Program-made: the position numbers and the translations under genes
The notes under the pieces: generated by a model
What the model saw: only the letters and a program-made list of their open reading frames with translations
What the model was told of the DNA's origin: nothing
The model's database searches: none
Part shown: one piece after another, positions 43,223-51,715 of the stretch
Numbering within the stretch: position 1 is the stretch's first letter
Layout of the letters: every line of letters starts with the position of its first letter
Source of the DNA: Pedobacter sp. KBW06
GTDB taxonomy: Bacteria; Bacteroidota; Bacteroidia; Sphingobacteriales; Sphingobacteriaceae
NCBI RefSeq assembly: GCF_003852525.1
Contig: NZ_QAJL01000001.1
Span: 1,203,133 to 1,267,132, forward strand
DNA: 64,000 bases
Direction: 5' to 3'

Positions 43223-43801
43223 CTAATCATCTATGCCTTTTCCATTGAGGATCTGCGGCATATACTTTTCAACTCTCGACTCCCGGGTTTTCGATTGTTT
43301 GGCGGCAGAAAAGTGCAACAGATACCCTCTTTGCCTTCCCGGCGTCAATGCCTCAAAAGCAACTTTTAAGGCAGGAATCTGATCTAATTTGCACTGAAAT
43401 TCAGGAGACATCTGAAATTCAGTCGTCTTTTTAAAATTAACTTTCAAACCTGCCTTCTCTACTTCGATAGCTTCCTGAATATAGGCTTTTAAGGTCGCCT
43501 TCATTGCCACTACTTCCAGCACATTGCTGAACCGAACTTGCCGTGTTGCCTGTGTATTTTCTGATTGCCGGACCAAAATACCGCCAGCATCACTTAACAA
43601 GGCGCCTTTGAAAAACAAAAGCGCACAATACTCTTTAAACACATGTATTAAAACAATGTTGTCTCCCTTAAAGGTATAACAGGGAGAACCCCACTTCAAT
43701 TCTTCAGTGAGTCCACAATCCAGAACGATCAATCTCAATTCTTCTATTGCTTTCTGCCACTTATTGGCTTCCTTAAAATAAAAATCTGCTTTAGGGTTCA
43801 T
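43223..43801 (-). CDS. YdeI/OmpD-associated family protein (DUF1801 + OmdA)
   Basis: 192 residues, cytoplasmic. The N-terminal DUF1801-like domain (LDCGLTEELKWGSPCYTFKGDNIVLIHVFKEYCALLFFKGALL) is followed by the C-terminal Omp-associated (OmdA) segment (LTPGRQRGYLLHFSAAKQSKTRESRVEKYMPQIL). Function is unclear in general. It is the last gene of the ArsR operon, 5 bp after DoxX. Confidence 0.85.
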   Translation of the reverse strand: MNPKADFYFKEANKWQKAIEELRLIVLDCGLTEELKWGSPCYTFKGDNIVLIHVFKEYCALLFFKGALLSDAGGILVRQSENTQATRQVRFSNVLEVVAMKATLKAYIQEAIEVEKAGLKVNFKKTTEFQMSPEFQCKLDQIPALKVAFEALTPGRQRGYLLHFSAAKQSKTRESRVEKYMPQILNGKGIDD

Positions 43802-43806
43802 ATGAT

Positions 43807-44196
43807 TTATGGATTAAGATTAACGGAAACAACTTTCCTGTCCGCAGGCCTGAAATACCAGGATACTACAGTAAGCGTTAGCAATAACAACGAAGGCAAT
43901 ATTTCATTTATCGGATTACCAGATGCAATATGCGAACATATCGCCCCGGACATGGCAAAGAAAAAGCCTGCATAAGCCCATTCCTTTACCAAAGGAAATT
44001 TAGGAATAAGGACTGCGATAACTCCTAAAAATTTCCAAATACCCAATATGGTTAAAAAATAGACCGGATAGCCCAAATGTGTAATCGCATCTACTTCCGT
44101 TTTCACCTTGAATAGCTGTACACCGCCGGTTGATAGCATTCCCAATGCAAGCCAAAGGGTAGAAATCCAATAGATAATTTTGTTTCTCTTTGTCAT
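43807..44196 (-). CDS. DoxX-like membrane protein
   Basis: 129 residues with four membrane helices. The DoxX pattern is visible in ALGMLSTGGVQLF and HLGYPVYFLTILGIWKFLGVIAVLIPKFPLVKEWAYAGFFFAM. Family members are small inner-membrane proteins sometimes linked to redox stress. It sits 6 bp after the AHSA1 gene and 5 bp before YdeI in one operon. Confidence 0.87.
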   Translation of the reverse strand: MTKRNKIIYWISTLWLALGMLSTGGVQLFKVKTEVDAITHLGYPVYFLTILGIWKFLGVIAVLIPKFPLVKEWAYAGFFFAMSGAICSHIASGNPINEILPSLLLLTLTVVSWYFRPADRKVVSVNLNP

Positions 44197-44202
44197 AATC
44201 TG

Positions 44203-44667
44203 TTATTTTAGTTTGTTAACGATATCCTGCAATCTGTTGTGTGCCATATTGAGGCCCGGTGCAAAACCCATTTTTATCATTTGATCTCTGAGTTCAGCAG
44301 ACCTGTACACAATATGCATATTGAGTTTACTGGTGTCTTCTGTCAATGGTTCAAATGCTAAGAACTCCAGTTGGACAGCAAAAGCAGAATTCTCTATCTC
44401 AAATGTCCTTGTAATTTTCTCTTTCGGAACGAACTCATGAATTACCCCATTGAACCCATGTTTGTTTCCTTTAGGATCTGTCGTTTCAAATTGGTAACTG
44501 CCGTGTATTTTACTCTCGAGTTTCAACACTTTAGTCCCCATCCATTGCTCCACAATTTCGGATTCTACATATGCTTTGAAAAGTAACTCCACCGGTAAGT
44601 CAAATTCCCTGGTAATCGTTAACTCCTGTCTGCCCTCTTCGGCCTTGATTTTTGTTTTCATTTCCAT
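44203..44667 (-). CDS. SRPBCC/AHSA1-domain protein
   Basis: 154 residues, cytoplasmic. It has the typical opening ELTITREFDLPVELLFKAYVESEIVEQWMG and the C-terminal helix MIKMGFAPGLNMAHNRLQDIVNKL of the Aha1-like START superfamily. The hydrophobic pocket may bind a small ligand. It follows ArsR by 6 bp. ArsR-AHSA1-DoxX-YdeI is a recurrent set in Bacteroidota, so the four probably share one response. Confidence 0.88.
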   Translation of the reverse strand: MEMKTKIKAEEGRQELTITREFDLPVELLFKAYVESEIVEQWMGTKVLKLESKIHGSYQFETTDPKGNKHGFNGVIHEFVPKEKITRTFEIENSAFAVQLEFLAFEPLTEDTSKLNMHIVYRSAELRDQMIKMGFAPGLNMAHNRLQDIVNKLK

Positions 44668-44673
44668 ATCGCT

Positions 44674-44994
44674 CTATTTTTTCTTGTAGTTTTTCATGAT
44701 GGCTTCCAATTTGTTAAACCGCTCATCCCACATTTCGCGGAATGGCTCGATAAAGTCTGCTATTTCTATCATTTTCTTTGCGTTGATGTGGTAGAAAACT
44801 TCCCTCCCGTTTTGCTCTTGTTTTAGCAATTCGCACTCGGTAAGTATTTGTAAGTGCTTTGAAACGGTTGGCCTGGCGGTGTCAAAATTTGAGGCAATTG
44901 CTCCTGCGGTGAGGGATTGCGAAGCAACCAATAACAAGATGGCCCTTCTTGTCGGATCGGCGATGGCTTGAAATACGTCTCTTCTTAAATTCAT
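44674..44994 (-). CDS. ArsR-family winged-helix regulator
   Basis: 106 residues. The ArsR winged helix is clear: [61 protein letters not shown]. The classical metal-binding Cys motif (ELCVCDL) is absent, so it is likely a non-metal sensor as usual for ArsR linked to AHSA1 genes. It is the first gene of its operon and is almost certainly autoregulated through the two dyads just ahead of it. Confidence 0.9.
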   Translation of the reverse strand: MNLRRDVFQAIADPTRRAILLLVASQSLTAGAIASNFDTARPTVSKHLQILTECELLKQEQNGREVFYHINAKKMIEIADFIEPFREMWDERFNKLEAIMKNYKKK

Positions 44995-44997
44995 TAT

Positions 44998-45044
44998 GTA
45001 GTTATTTGACTACAAATATACATGTAGTCATTTAACTACGCAAA
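44998..45044 (-). promoter_or_regulatory. ArsR operon promoter with two operator dyads
   Basis: On the reverse strand TTTG (45041-45044), 20 bp, TATATTTG (45013-45020) is a full Bacteroidota promoter. Two 16-bp dyads of the form GTAGTYAWWTRACTAC lie at 44998-45013 and 45024-45039, 26 bp centre to centre. One lies between the -33 and -7 boxes and one over the transcription start. This suggests repression by ArsR dimers. Confidence 0.8.
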
Positions 45045-45120
45045 TTTTTATTCATTTTTTTTAGAGAACTAAAAATGCAGCCCCAGATTTCACACTGGAA
45101 TAATCCGGAAACAGGGCTTG

Positions 45121-45187
45121 ATATTGATAAAAAGACATCATTTAATGGCAAAAAAGCATTATATATTGACAAAAAAACATCATTAAT
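45121..45187. repeat. Direct repeat ahead of the GH2 gene
   Basis: ATATTGAYAAAAARACATCA occurs at 45121-45140 and again from 45163, a 42-bp period (about four helical turns). It ends 65 bp before the GH2 start and may be a regulator binding region. Confidence 0.45.
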
Positions 45188-45251
45188 ATCCAGTCAAGTT
45201 TAGGAACTTGGCCCATTAAAATCATTAAAAATTAAGTATAAACGGTAACGC

Positions 45252-47801
45252 ATGAATTGCAAAAGTTCTTTTTTCAGAGTTGTATTTCTCTTATTCATAT
45301 TTGGTACAACGGGTTTCAGGCAGGTAATTGCACAAAGTAAGTCTATCCTAAGAATGGGTTCATTGAATACCGCCTCATTTGACCAGGGATGGTCATTCGC
45401 CCGTTACGGCTTACAGCCGGATGGAACAAGGAAAGCGGAACCCGAATCTATGGAAGCCCCGGCATATCATGATGCTACCTGGCAAAAACTGCGACTTCCG
45501 CACGACTGGGCCATTACCGGTCCATTCAGAATTGAACTGGAAGGCTCAACCGGTAAATTGCCCTGGAAAGGAATTGGTTGGTACCGAAAACATTTTAATG
45601 TACCGCAAACAGATGCAGGCAAGCAAATTTTCGTAGACTTTGATGGCGCAATGGCCAATGCAAAAATCTGGCTCAATGGAAAATATGTTGGCACATGGCC
45701 CTATGGCTACACTTCTTTCCGCATGGACCTGACGCCCTATATCCAGCCAGGAAAAGAAAATGTGCTGGCTGTTCGTCTTGATACAGAAAACTGGGATTCA
45801 CGATGGTATCCCGGAGCAGGTATTTACCGTCATGTATGGTTGGTAAAAACAAATGCGGTGCATGTAGATCATTGGGGAACATACATTACCACACCAGAAA
45901 TAACTGCTCAAAAAGCTGCAGTAAATATTGCCGTAACGGTAAACAATCAATCGAAAAAAAACGTCAGGGCTATCGTACGCACGACCTTATTTGAATTGGA
46001 TGCTAACAATAAGCCAGTCACAAAAATAACAACCATGAAAGATGCTGTTATTGTCCTAAAAGCCGGCGAAAAGACAGTTACTGAATCAAGGACAAACATC
46101 AGCAATCCAAAACGTTGGGATATTGAAACGCCAAACCGGTATGTGGCACAAACAAATATCATTGTAAATGGCAAAATTATAGACACTTATCATACTCCTT
46201 TTGGCATACGTACCATAGAATTTACTGCCCGAAATGGCTTTTTATTAAATGGCAAACGACTGGAAATTCAGGGCACCTGTAATCACCATGACCTGGGCGC
46301 ATTGGGCGCAGCGATGAACCTAAGTGCATTAAAACGCCAGTTAAAAATGCTGAAAGAAATGGGGTGTAATTCGTTGCGGACCTCACACAACCCGCCTGCA
46401 CCAGAATTACTGGAGTTGGCTGATAAAATGGGATTTCTCGTTTGGGATGAGGCTTTTGATGCCTGGAAAAAAGGAAAACGTAAAAACGATTACAACAAAT
46501 TGTTTGACGAATGGCATGATAAAGACCTTACCGCGTTAATCCGTCGTGACCGCAATCATCCTTCTGTTTTTATCTGGTCGATTGGCAATGAGGTAATGGA
46601 GCAACAGGATGTTCAACTCACCAAACATCTGGTAGACATTATGCACAGGGAAGATCCTACACGTCCGGTCTCTAATGGTTATAACGATCCGGATGGAGGT
46701 CGTAATTCAGGCGCTGCAGTAGCATTGGACATCATGGGTGTGAATTACTTCTTTAATCAGCAACCAAAATGGGATGCTGATCCCCGTTATGCCAACAAAC
46801 CTACGCTTGGCAGCGAAACTTCTTCTTGTGTGACTTCCCGCGGAGAATATTTCTTTGGAGGAGAGGAATACAAGAACTGGCAGATTTCCTCTTATGATTA
46901 TGCAAAACCAGGCTGGGGCTGTTCGCCTGATGAACAATTCAGAACACAAGCAAAATACCCACATTTGCTGGGTGAATATGTATGGACTGGTTTTGATTAT
47001 CTGGGAGAACCAACACCCTATAACTCGGATGAAACCAATTTGCTTAATTTCAGAACAGATCCGAACAAACAAGCCGAACTGGAAAAACAACTGAAACTGA
47101 TCTCTGAAAAAAGCCCGCCTTCAAGAAGCAGCTATTTTGGTATTATTGATTTAGCGGGATTTAAGAAGGACCGCTTTTATAGCTACCAGTCCCACTGGCG
47201 CCCTGATTTCCCGGTTGCACATATCTTTCCTCACTGGAACTGGCCGGAACGCATCGATTCCATCACCCCTGTGCATGTGTATACCTCAGGGGATGAAGCT
47301 GAATTGTTTTTGAATGGAAAAAGCCTCGGTCGTAAAACAAAAATTGCCGGTCAGGATTTCCGGCTGATTTGGGACCAGGTAAAATACAGCCCCGGCGAAC
47401 TCAAAGTGGTTTGTTATAAAAATGGAAAGCAATGGGCAACAGATGTGGTAAAAACAACTGAAGAAATGGCAAAGCTTAAACTTTCCAACGATCGTTCTAT
47501 GATTAAAGCCAATGAAGATGAGTTTTGCTTTGTTACGCTGAAAGTAACAGACAAAAATGGATTAATGGTACCGCGTTCCAATCCTGTGATACATTTTTCG
47601 GTTGAAGGAGATGGAGAAATCGTAGCAACAGATAACGGAGATGCCACCAGCTTTGTTTCTTTTCAAAGTCATGATCGTCCTGCATTTAACGGTATGGCAT
47701 TGGTCATCGTAAAAGCGAAACAGGGTGCCAAAGGTACGATCACCGTTAAGGCCATGAGCAATGGTTTAACAGCAGCGAGTACCAGAATACAAGTTCAATA
47801 A
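45252..47801 (+). CDS. Glycoside hydrolase family 2 (beta-galactosidase-like), exported
   Basis: 849 residues with a signal peptide (ending VIAQ). N-terminal sugar-binding (jelly-roll) and immunoglobulin-like domains precede the TIM barrel. The barrel carries TSHNPPAPELLELADKMGF, the acid/base Glu447 in WSIGNEV and the nucleophile Glu522 in LGSETSS. Beta C-terminal domains follow (DUF4982-like, then an Ig-like GDGEIVATDNGD segment). It is a periplasmic or surface exo-beta-glycosidase, most likely beta-galactosidase. It is monocistronic with its own terminator. Confidence 0.9.
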   Translation: MNCKSSFFRVVFLLFIFGTTGFRQVIAQSKSILRMGSLNTASFDQGWSFARYGLQPDGTRKAEPESMEAPAYHDATWQKLRLPHDWAITGPFRIELEGSTGKLPWKGIGWYRKHFNVPQTDAGKQIFVDFDGAMANAKIWLNGKYVGTWPYGYTSFRMDLTPYIQPGKENVLAVRLDTENWDSRWYPGAGIYRHVWLVKTNAVHVDHWGTYITTPEITAQKAAVNIAVTVNNQSKKNVRAIVRTTLFELDANNKPVTKITTMKDAVIVLKAGEKTVTESRTNISNPKRWDIETPNRYVAQTNIIVNGKIIDTYHTPFGIRTIEFTARNGFLLNGKRLEIQGTCNHHDLGALGAAMNLSALKRQLKMLKEMGCNSLRTSHNPPAPELLELADKMGFLVWDEAFDAWKKGKRKNDYNKLFDEWHDKDLTALIRRDRNHPSVFIWSIGNEVMEQQDVQLTKHLVDIMHREDPTRPVSNGYNDPDGGRNSGAAVALDIMGVNYFFNQQPKWDADPRYANKPTLGSETSSCVTSRGEYFFGGEEYKNWQISSYDYAKPGWGCSPDEQFRTQAKYPHLLGEYVWTGFDYLGEPTPYNSDETNLLNFRTDPNKQAELEKQLKLISEKSPPSRSSYFGIIDLAGFKKDRFYSYQSHWRPDFPVAHIFPHWNWPERIDSITPVHVYTSGDEAELFLNGKSLGRKTKIAGQDFRLIWDQVKYSPGELKVVCYKNGKQWATDVVKTTEEMAKLKLSNDRSMIKANEDEFCFVTLKVTDKNGLMVPRSNPVIHFSVEGDGEIVATDNGDATSFVSFQSHDRPAFNGMALVIVKAKQGAKGTITVKAMSNGLTAASTRIQVQ

Positions 47802-47818
47802 ACAAACTACATTAGAGA

Positions 47819-47855
47819 AGGCCCTGTCACAAAACGATGTGATAGGGCCTTTCTC
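47819..47855 (+). terminator. Intrinsic terminator after GH2
   Basis: A 13-bp stem (47819-47831 with 47838-47850, one wobble) is followed by TTCTCATTT. It begins 17 bp after the stop codon. Confidence 0.85.
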
Positions 47856-48076
47856 ATTTAGCACGAATTGTTCAAAGACGACTATTTTCGTTCAAACCCA
47901 TCCAAATTAGTTCACAACATACAGACATACAAATAGTTAATATTATCGACTTATGTTTGTCGTGTAATAGTTCAGCGATGATTTAAATCTTCCTGTCGGC
48001 GGGAAAGGATAAAGAAAAGCAGCTTGCAAGCGAACTTACAATAAACAGAATTTTTAACATTTTAAATATTACCGTA

Positions 48077-48654
48077 ATGGGAAAATATAAAAAAGGGATC
48101 CTCGGCCCTTTCCGCGGAATTATCGGAACTGTTGTGGGCAGTATCTGGAATGGGATGCAATACATGAGAAGTTTACCAGAAACAAGCAGTAATACCCCAT
48201 CTACCGAACAGTTGAACATCAGGTTTCGCTTTAGTTTAATCGGATCCTTCGTAAAAGTAATGCAAAACCGCATTGCAGTGGGTTATCAATCCTTTAAAGA
48301 TGGAATGACACCTGCCAATGTGGCAACTGGTTATCATCTGAAAAATGCAATAACAGGTATTGCACCGGATTATAAAATTGACTTCTCAAAAGTGATTTTG
48401 AGCGTAGGTAAGCTGAACGAAGCCAATAAGAGTAAAGCCGTTCCAGCTGCCAACGTAGAGATCAACTGTGAATGGGAAGCCAGCAGTTCAACCGAGTACA
48501 ATGACAAGCTGGACCTGGCTACCATTGTAGTGTAGCATCCGGAACGAAATTTGATTTTGCCGGAGATGAGGTCCATTGCTGGATCTACTTTGTATCTCCA
48601 ACAGGTAAAGCATTAAGTAACAGTAGTTATCTCGGAAAACACACTGTATTGTAA
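48077..48654 (+). pseudogene. DUF6266-family gene broken by a deletion/frameshift
   Basis: The frame from 48077 gives 152 residues with the DUF6266 start (MGKYKKGILGPFRGIIGTVVGSIWNGMQYMRS) and runs to a stop at 48533. A different frame from about 48534 to 48654 encodes the family's C-terminal segment (SGTKFDFAGDEVHCWIYF, then SNSSYLG). The usual middle stretch of about 25 residues is missing, so a short deletion that also shifted the frame is the simplest reading. Intact members are about 210 residues, of unknown function. A sequencing error alone would not explain the missing stretch. Confidence 0.7.
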
Positions 48655-48660
48655 TACCTC

Positions 48661-48690
48661 AAAAATCCCCTGCTAAAGCAGGGATTTTAT
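48661..48690. terminator. Hairpin between DUF6266 and GH78 genes
   Basis: AAAATCCC-C-TGC / GCAGGGATTTT with one bulged base is flanked by A and T runs on both sides, so it can stop transcription from either direction. Confidence 0.7.
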
Positions 48691-48728
48691 TTCAGTTTTT
48701 AAACTTGGACGCGCAGCTTTGATTCTTA

Positions 48729-51464
48729 TTATAATTTTACCGGGTACTCGAACTGATAGGTTCCCGAGCCAATATTGAACTGGAGATCCTTACCTTGACT
48801 GGAAATCTTAGCAAATCCTTTAACCGCGTTTAATACCTTTCCACTTTCAGTAACAACCGCATTGGCAGCACCCGGTAGTCTGACCTCTCCGCTCGTATTT
48901 GCAGGAATCACCACTTTCAATTTAAAAATCCCCTTTTCTATCTTCCAGTCGCTCACAGCCAGGCCATATAACGTTTCAAGTTCTGCCGCAGCATGGCTGA
49001 TGTCTCCACCTGGCCTGGGTGAGATGATTATTTTTTTGTAGCCCGGTGCGGACTCATCGGTATCCAGACCTGCCATCACCCTATACATCCAGTCACCGAT
49101 TGCACCATAAGCATAATGGTTAAACGAATTCATATCGGTAGTTTGGAAACTGCCGTCCTGTTTGATCCCATCCCAGCGCTCCCAAATGGTAGTTGCCCCC
49201 ATTTTAACAGGGTACAACCAGGAAGGATAACTTTCCTGCAGCAAAAGCCGGTAAGCCACATCCGTACGACCGAAACGGCTCAACACATGACAAAGATAGG
49301 GAGTGCCCAAAAAGCCCGTTGTTAAATGGTTGCCGTAGCTTTCTATATTTCTGACCAGGAAATCTACCGCCTGGGCTCTTAAATTTTCCGGCAGCATATC
49401 AAAATTCAGGGCAAGAACATAGGCGGTCTGAGATCCTGATACCATCCGGCCATTGGGCGTAATGTATTCTTTCAGGAATGCCTTTTTAACGCGTTCCAAT
49501 AATTCGGTATACTTCTCTTCGTCTGATTTTTTGCCCAGGACCTTTGCCGTATTCAGTAGTAGCTGAGTAGAGTGCGCATAAAAAGCCTGTGCAATCAGGT
49601 ATTTATCGGTAATTGCCGAACGACCGTCATTGTCGTCATTCGGGCGGTAAAACAACCAGTCGCCAAAATGAAAACCTGTATTCCAAAGGTCATCTTTACT
49701 TTTACTGGTCATAAAATCAACCCAGCCCTTCATACTTGGATACTGCGTTTTTAAGATTTCTTTATCCCCATAGGCGATATACATATTCCATGGAATGATC
49801 GTCGCCACATCCCCCCAACCTGTTGAACCGGCATCGTTACTGCCAAGTACATTGGGCACGACAAAAGGGATACTTCCATTGCTCAGCTGGTCTGAAGCCA
49901 CATCTTTCATCCATTTGGTAAAGAAACCGGCTACATCCATATTAAAAGCCGCAGTACGGAAAAAGACTTGCGCATCGCCCGTCCATCCCAGGCGTTCATC
50001 ACGCTGAGGACAATCTGTCGGCACGTCCATAAAATTACCTTTCTGACCCCATTGGATATTGTGCTGTAATTGATTTAGCAAAGGATTTGAAGTATTAAAT
50101 GTCCCTGTCGGAGCCATATCGGAATACACAGCGATCGCCTTAAAAGACGAAGGATCAATCTGAGTAAGATTGCCCGTTACCTTTACATAACGGAATCCCT
50201 GATAGGTAAAATGGGGTTCATAACTTTCCGGACCGCCCCCTTTAAAAATATATTTCACATGCTGTTTGGCATGTCTGAGATTGGCGTCGTAAAAATTGCC
50301 TGCTTTATCCAGCACTTCGCCGTGTTCCAGCTGAATCCAGGCGCCCGCTTTCGCAGTCAGCTTAAAGGAGACCCAGCCTACCAGATTTTGTCCAAAGTCG
50401 AGCACGGTCTCTCCTTTCGGTGTTTTGATGATTTTAACGACATTAAATTGTTCATGTTTTTGGGCAAGCGGACTGATGCTGCTCTCCAGCACGTCTTTAT
50501 CCGACTGGATGGTCAGGGCTTTTTTCCAGCCTGCATCGTCATAATCCGGGTTTGTCCAATCTCCCTTTTCCAATCTCGCATCGTAAATTTCCCCATTGTA
50601 CAAGTCTGAGAAAAGAATCGGTCCTGTACTGTATTTCCAGCTGTCGTCGCTATTGATCGTTTCCTTTGTCCCATTCGTATATTCAATCTCCAGTTGTACC
50701 AGAGCGCTCAGTCGCTTACCATAAAAGTCACGTCTGCGGTCAAAGGCCAGATACCCGCGGTACCATCCATCACCCAGGCTAAACCCTATGGCATTCTGCC
50801 CCTTGTTTAACAGGGAAGTCACGTCATAGCTTTGGTACAGCAGGCGTTTATGATAACTCGTCCATCCGGGGGCGAGCTGATCATTCCCGATCCGCTTTCC
50901 GTTTAAATGTGCCTCGTATAAACCATGTGCGGTGATATAAAGGACCGCAGATTTCACCTTTGCACCAGTAGCAAAGACCTTTCTAAAAAAAGGACTTGGG
51001 CCAGCAACTGTATCTGCAAGAGCAGTTGTGATCCATTGAGCAGACCATTCCGCAGCGCTCCGCAGACCAGTATGCCATGAATTGATGGCGCTCCATGCCG
51101 AGCTATTTTCCTGATTGTCTTTTATTCTTACCTGCCAGTAATAGCGGATACCGGATTTTAAAAGTGCCCCTCCATAACGCACAAAAACAGAAGCATCACT
51201 TTTCTGATTTCCGGTATCCCACACAACAGCTTTGCCGGCAGATAAGCCTGCAGAATCTGTACCTACCCTGATCTGATAGGCACTTTGCAACACATTACGC
51301 TGTGAAGAGATGACCTTCCAGCTCAAACGAGGTTCAGCGGCAGTGATCCCCATTGGGTTTTTACGATATTCCGTTCTTAAACCATTAACGCTTAACGGTT
51401 GTGCAAAACCTGGTAAATTAAGCATCGCGCAAAATAGTACAATTCCTATCCGGTAATTTCTCAT
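48729..51464 (-). CDS. Glycoside hydrolase family 78 alpha-L-rhamnosidase, exported
   Basis: 911 residues with a signal peptide (ending GFAQ). Order: N-terminal fibronectin-like domain (VNGLRTEYRKNPMGI...RLSWKV), the Bac_rhamnosid N domain (FFRKVF...AHGLYEAHLNGKRIG), then the (alpha/alpha)6 catalytic domain with DVPTDCPQRDERLGWTGDAQ, whose acidic residues include the catalytic acid, and a C-terminal beta domain. It removes terminal L-rhamnose. It is divergent from the split two-component system, which may control it. Confidence 0.93.
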   Translation of the reverse strand: MRNYRIGIVLFCAMLNLPGFAQPLSVNGLRTEYRKNPMGITAAEPRLSWKVISSQRNVLQSAYQIRVGTDSAGLSAGKAVVWDTGNQKSDASVFVRYGGALLKSGIRYYWQVRIKDNQENSSAWSAINSWHTGLRSAAEWSAQWITTALADTVAGPSPFFRKVFATGAKVKSAVLYITAHGLYEAHLNGKRIGNDQLAPGWTSYHKRLLYQSYDVTSLLNKGQNAIGFSLGDGWYRGYLAFDRRRDFYGKRLSALVQLEIEYTNGTKETINSDDSWKYSTGPILFSDLYNGEIYDARLEKGDWTNPDYDDAGWKKALTIQSDKDVLESSISPLAQKHEQFNVVKIIKTPKGETVLDFGQNLVGWVSFKLTAKAGAWIQLEHGEVLDKAGNFYDANLRHAKQHVKYIFKGGGPESYEPHFTYQGFRYVKVTGNLTQIDPSSFKAIAVYSDMAPTGTFNTSNPLLNQLQHNIQWGQKGNFMDVPTDCPQRDERLGWTGDAQVFFRTAAFNMDVAGFFTKWMKDVASDQLSNGSIPFVVPNVLGSNDAGSTGWGDVATIIPWNMYIAYGDKEILKTQYPSMKGWVDFMTSKSKDDLWNTGFHFGDWLFYRPNDDNDGRSAITDKYLIAQAFYAHSTQLLLNTAKVLGKKSDEEKYTELLERVKKAFLKEYITPNGRMVSGSQTAYVLALNFDMLPENLRAQAVDFLVRNIESYGNHLTTGFLGTPYLCHVLSRFGRTDVAYRLLLQESYPSWLYPVKMGATTIWERWDGIKQDGSFQTTDMNSFNHYAYGAIGDWMYRVMAGLDTDESAPGYKKIIISPRPGGDISHAAAELETLYGLAVSDWKIEKGIFKLKVVIPANTSGEVRLPGAANAVVTESGKVLNAVKGFAKISSQGKDLQFNIGSGTYQFEYPVKL

Positions 51465-51688
51465 AGCTGTTTGTTGAATATTTGGTGTTCAGGGTTCATT
51501 TCTTTTAAGGAAACAACCGAAGATAAACCAATGATTTACAGTCGGCAACCTGCACCATCCTGTACACAGTTTTATTGAATATCCTCCTAAAATAACGCAA
51601 TATTCTCCGTTGATCCCGCAGATTTGACTCAATATTTCAGCATTTTGTCTCAATCTCTCTGAGATACTAAAAGCAATGTTATCTTTAA

Positions 51689-51696
51689 TATATTTG
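51689..51696 (+). promoter_or_regulatory. Possible -7 box of the sensor kinase gene
   Basis: TATATTTG fits TAnnTTTG and lies 20 bp ahead of the TTG start at 51716. No matching -33 TTTG is seen. Confidence 0.35.
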
Positions 51697-51715
51697 AACA
51701 ACGAGCCAAATAACT

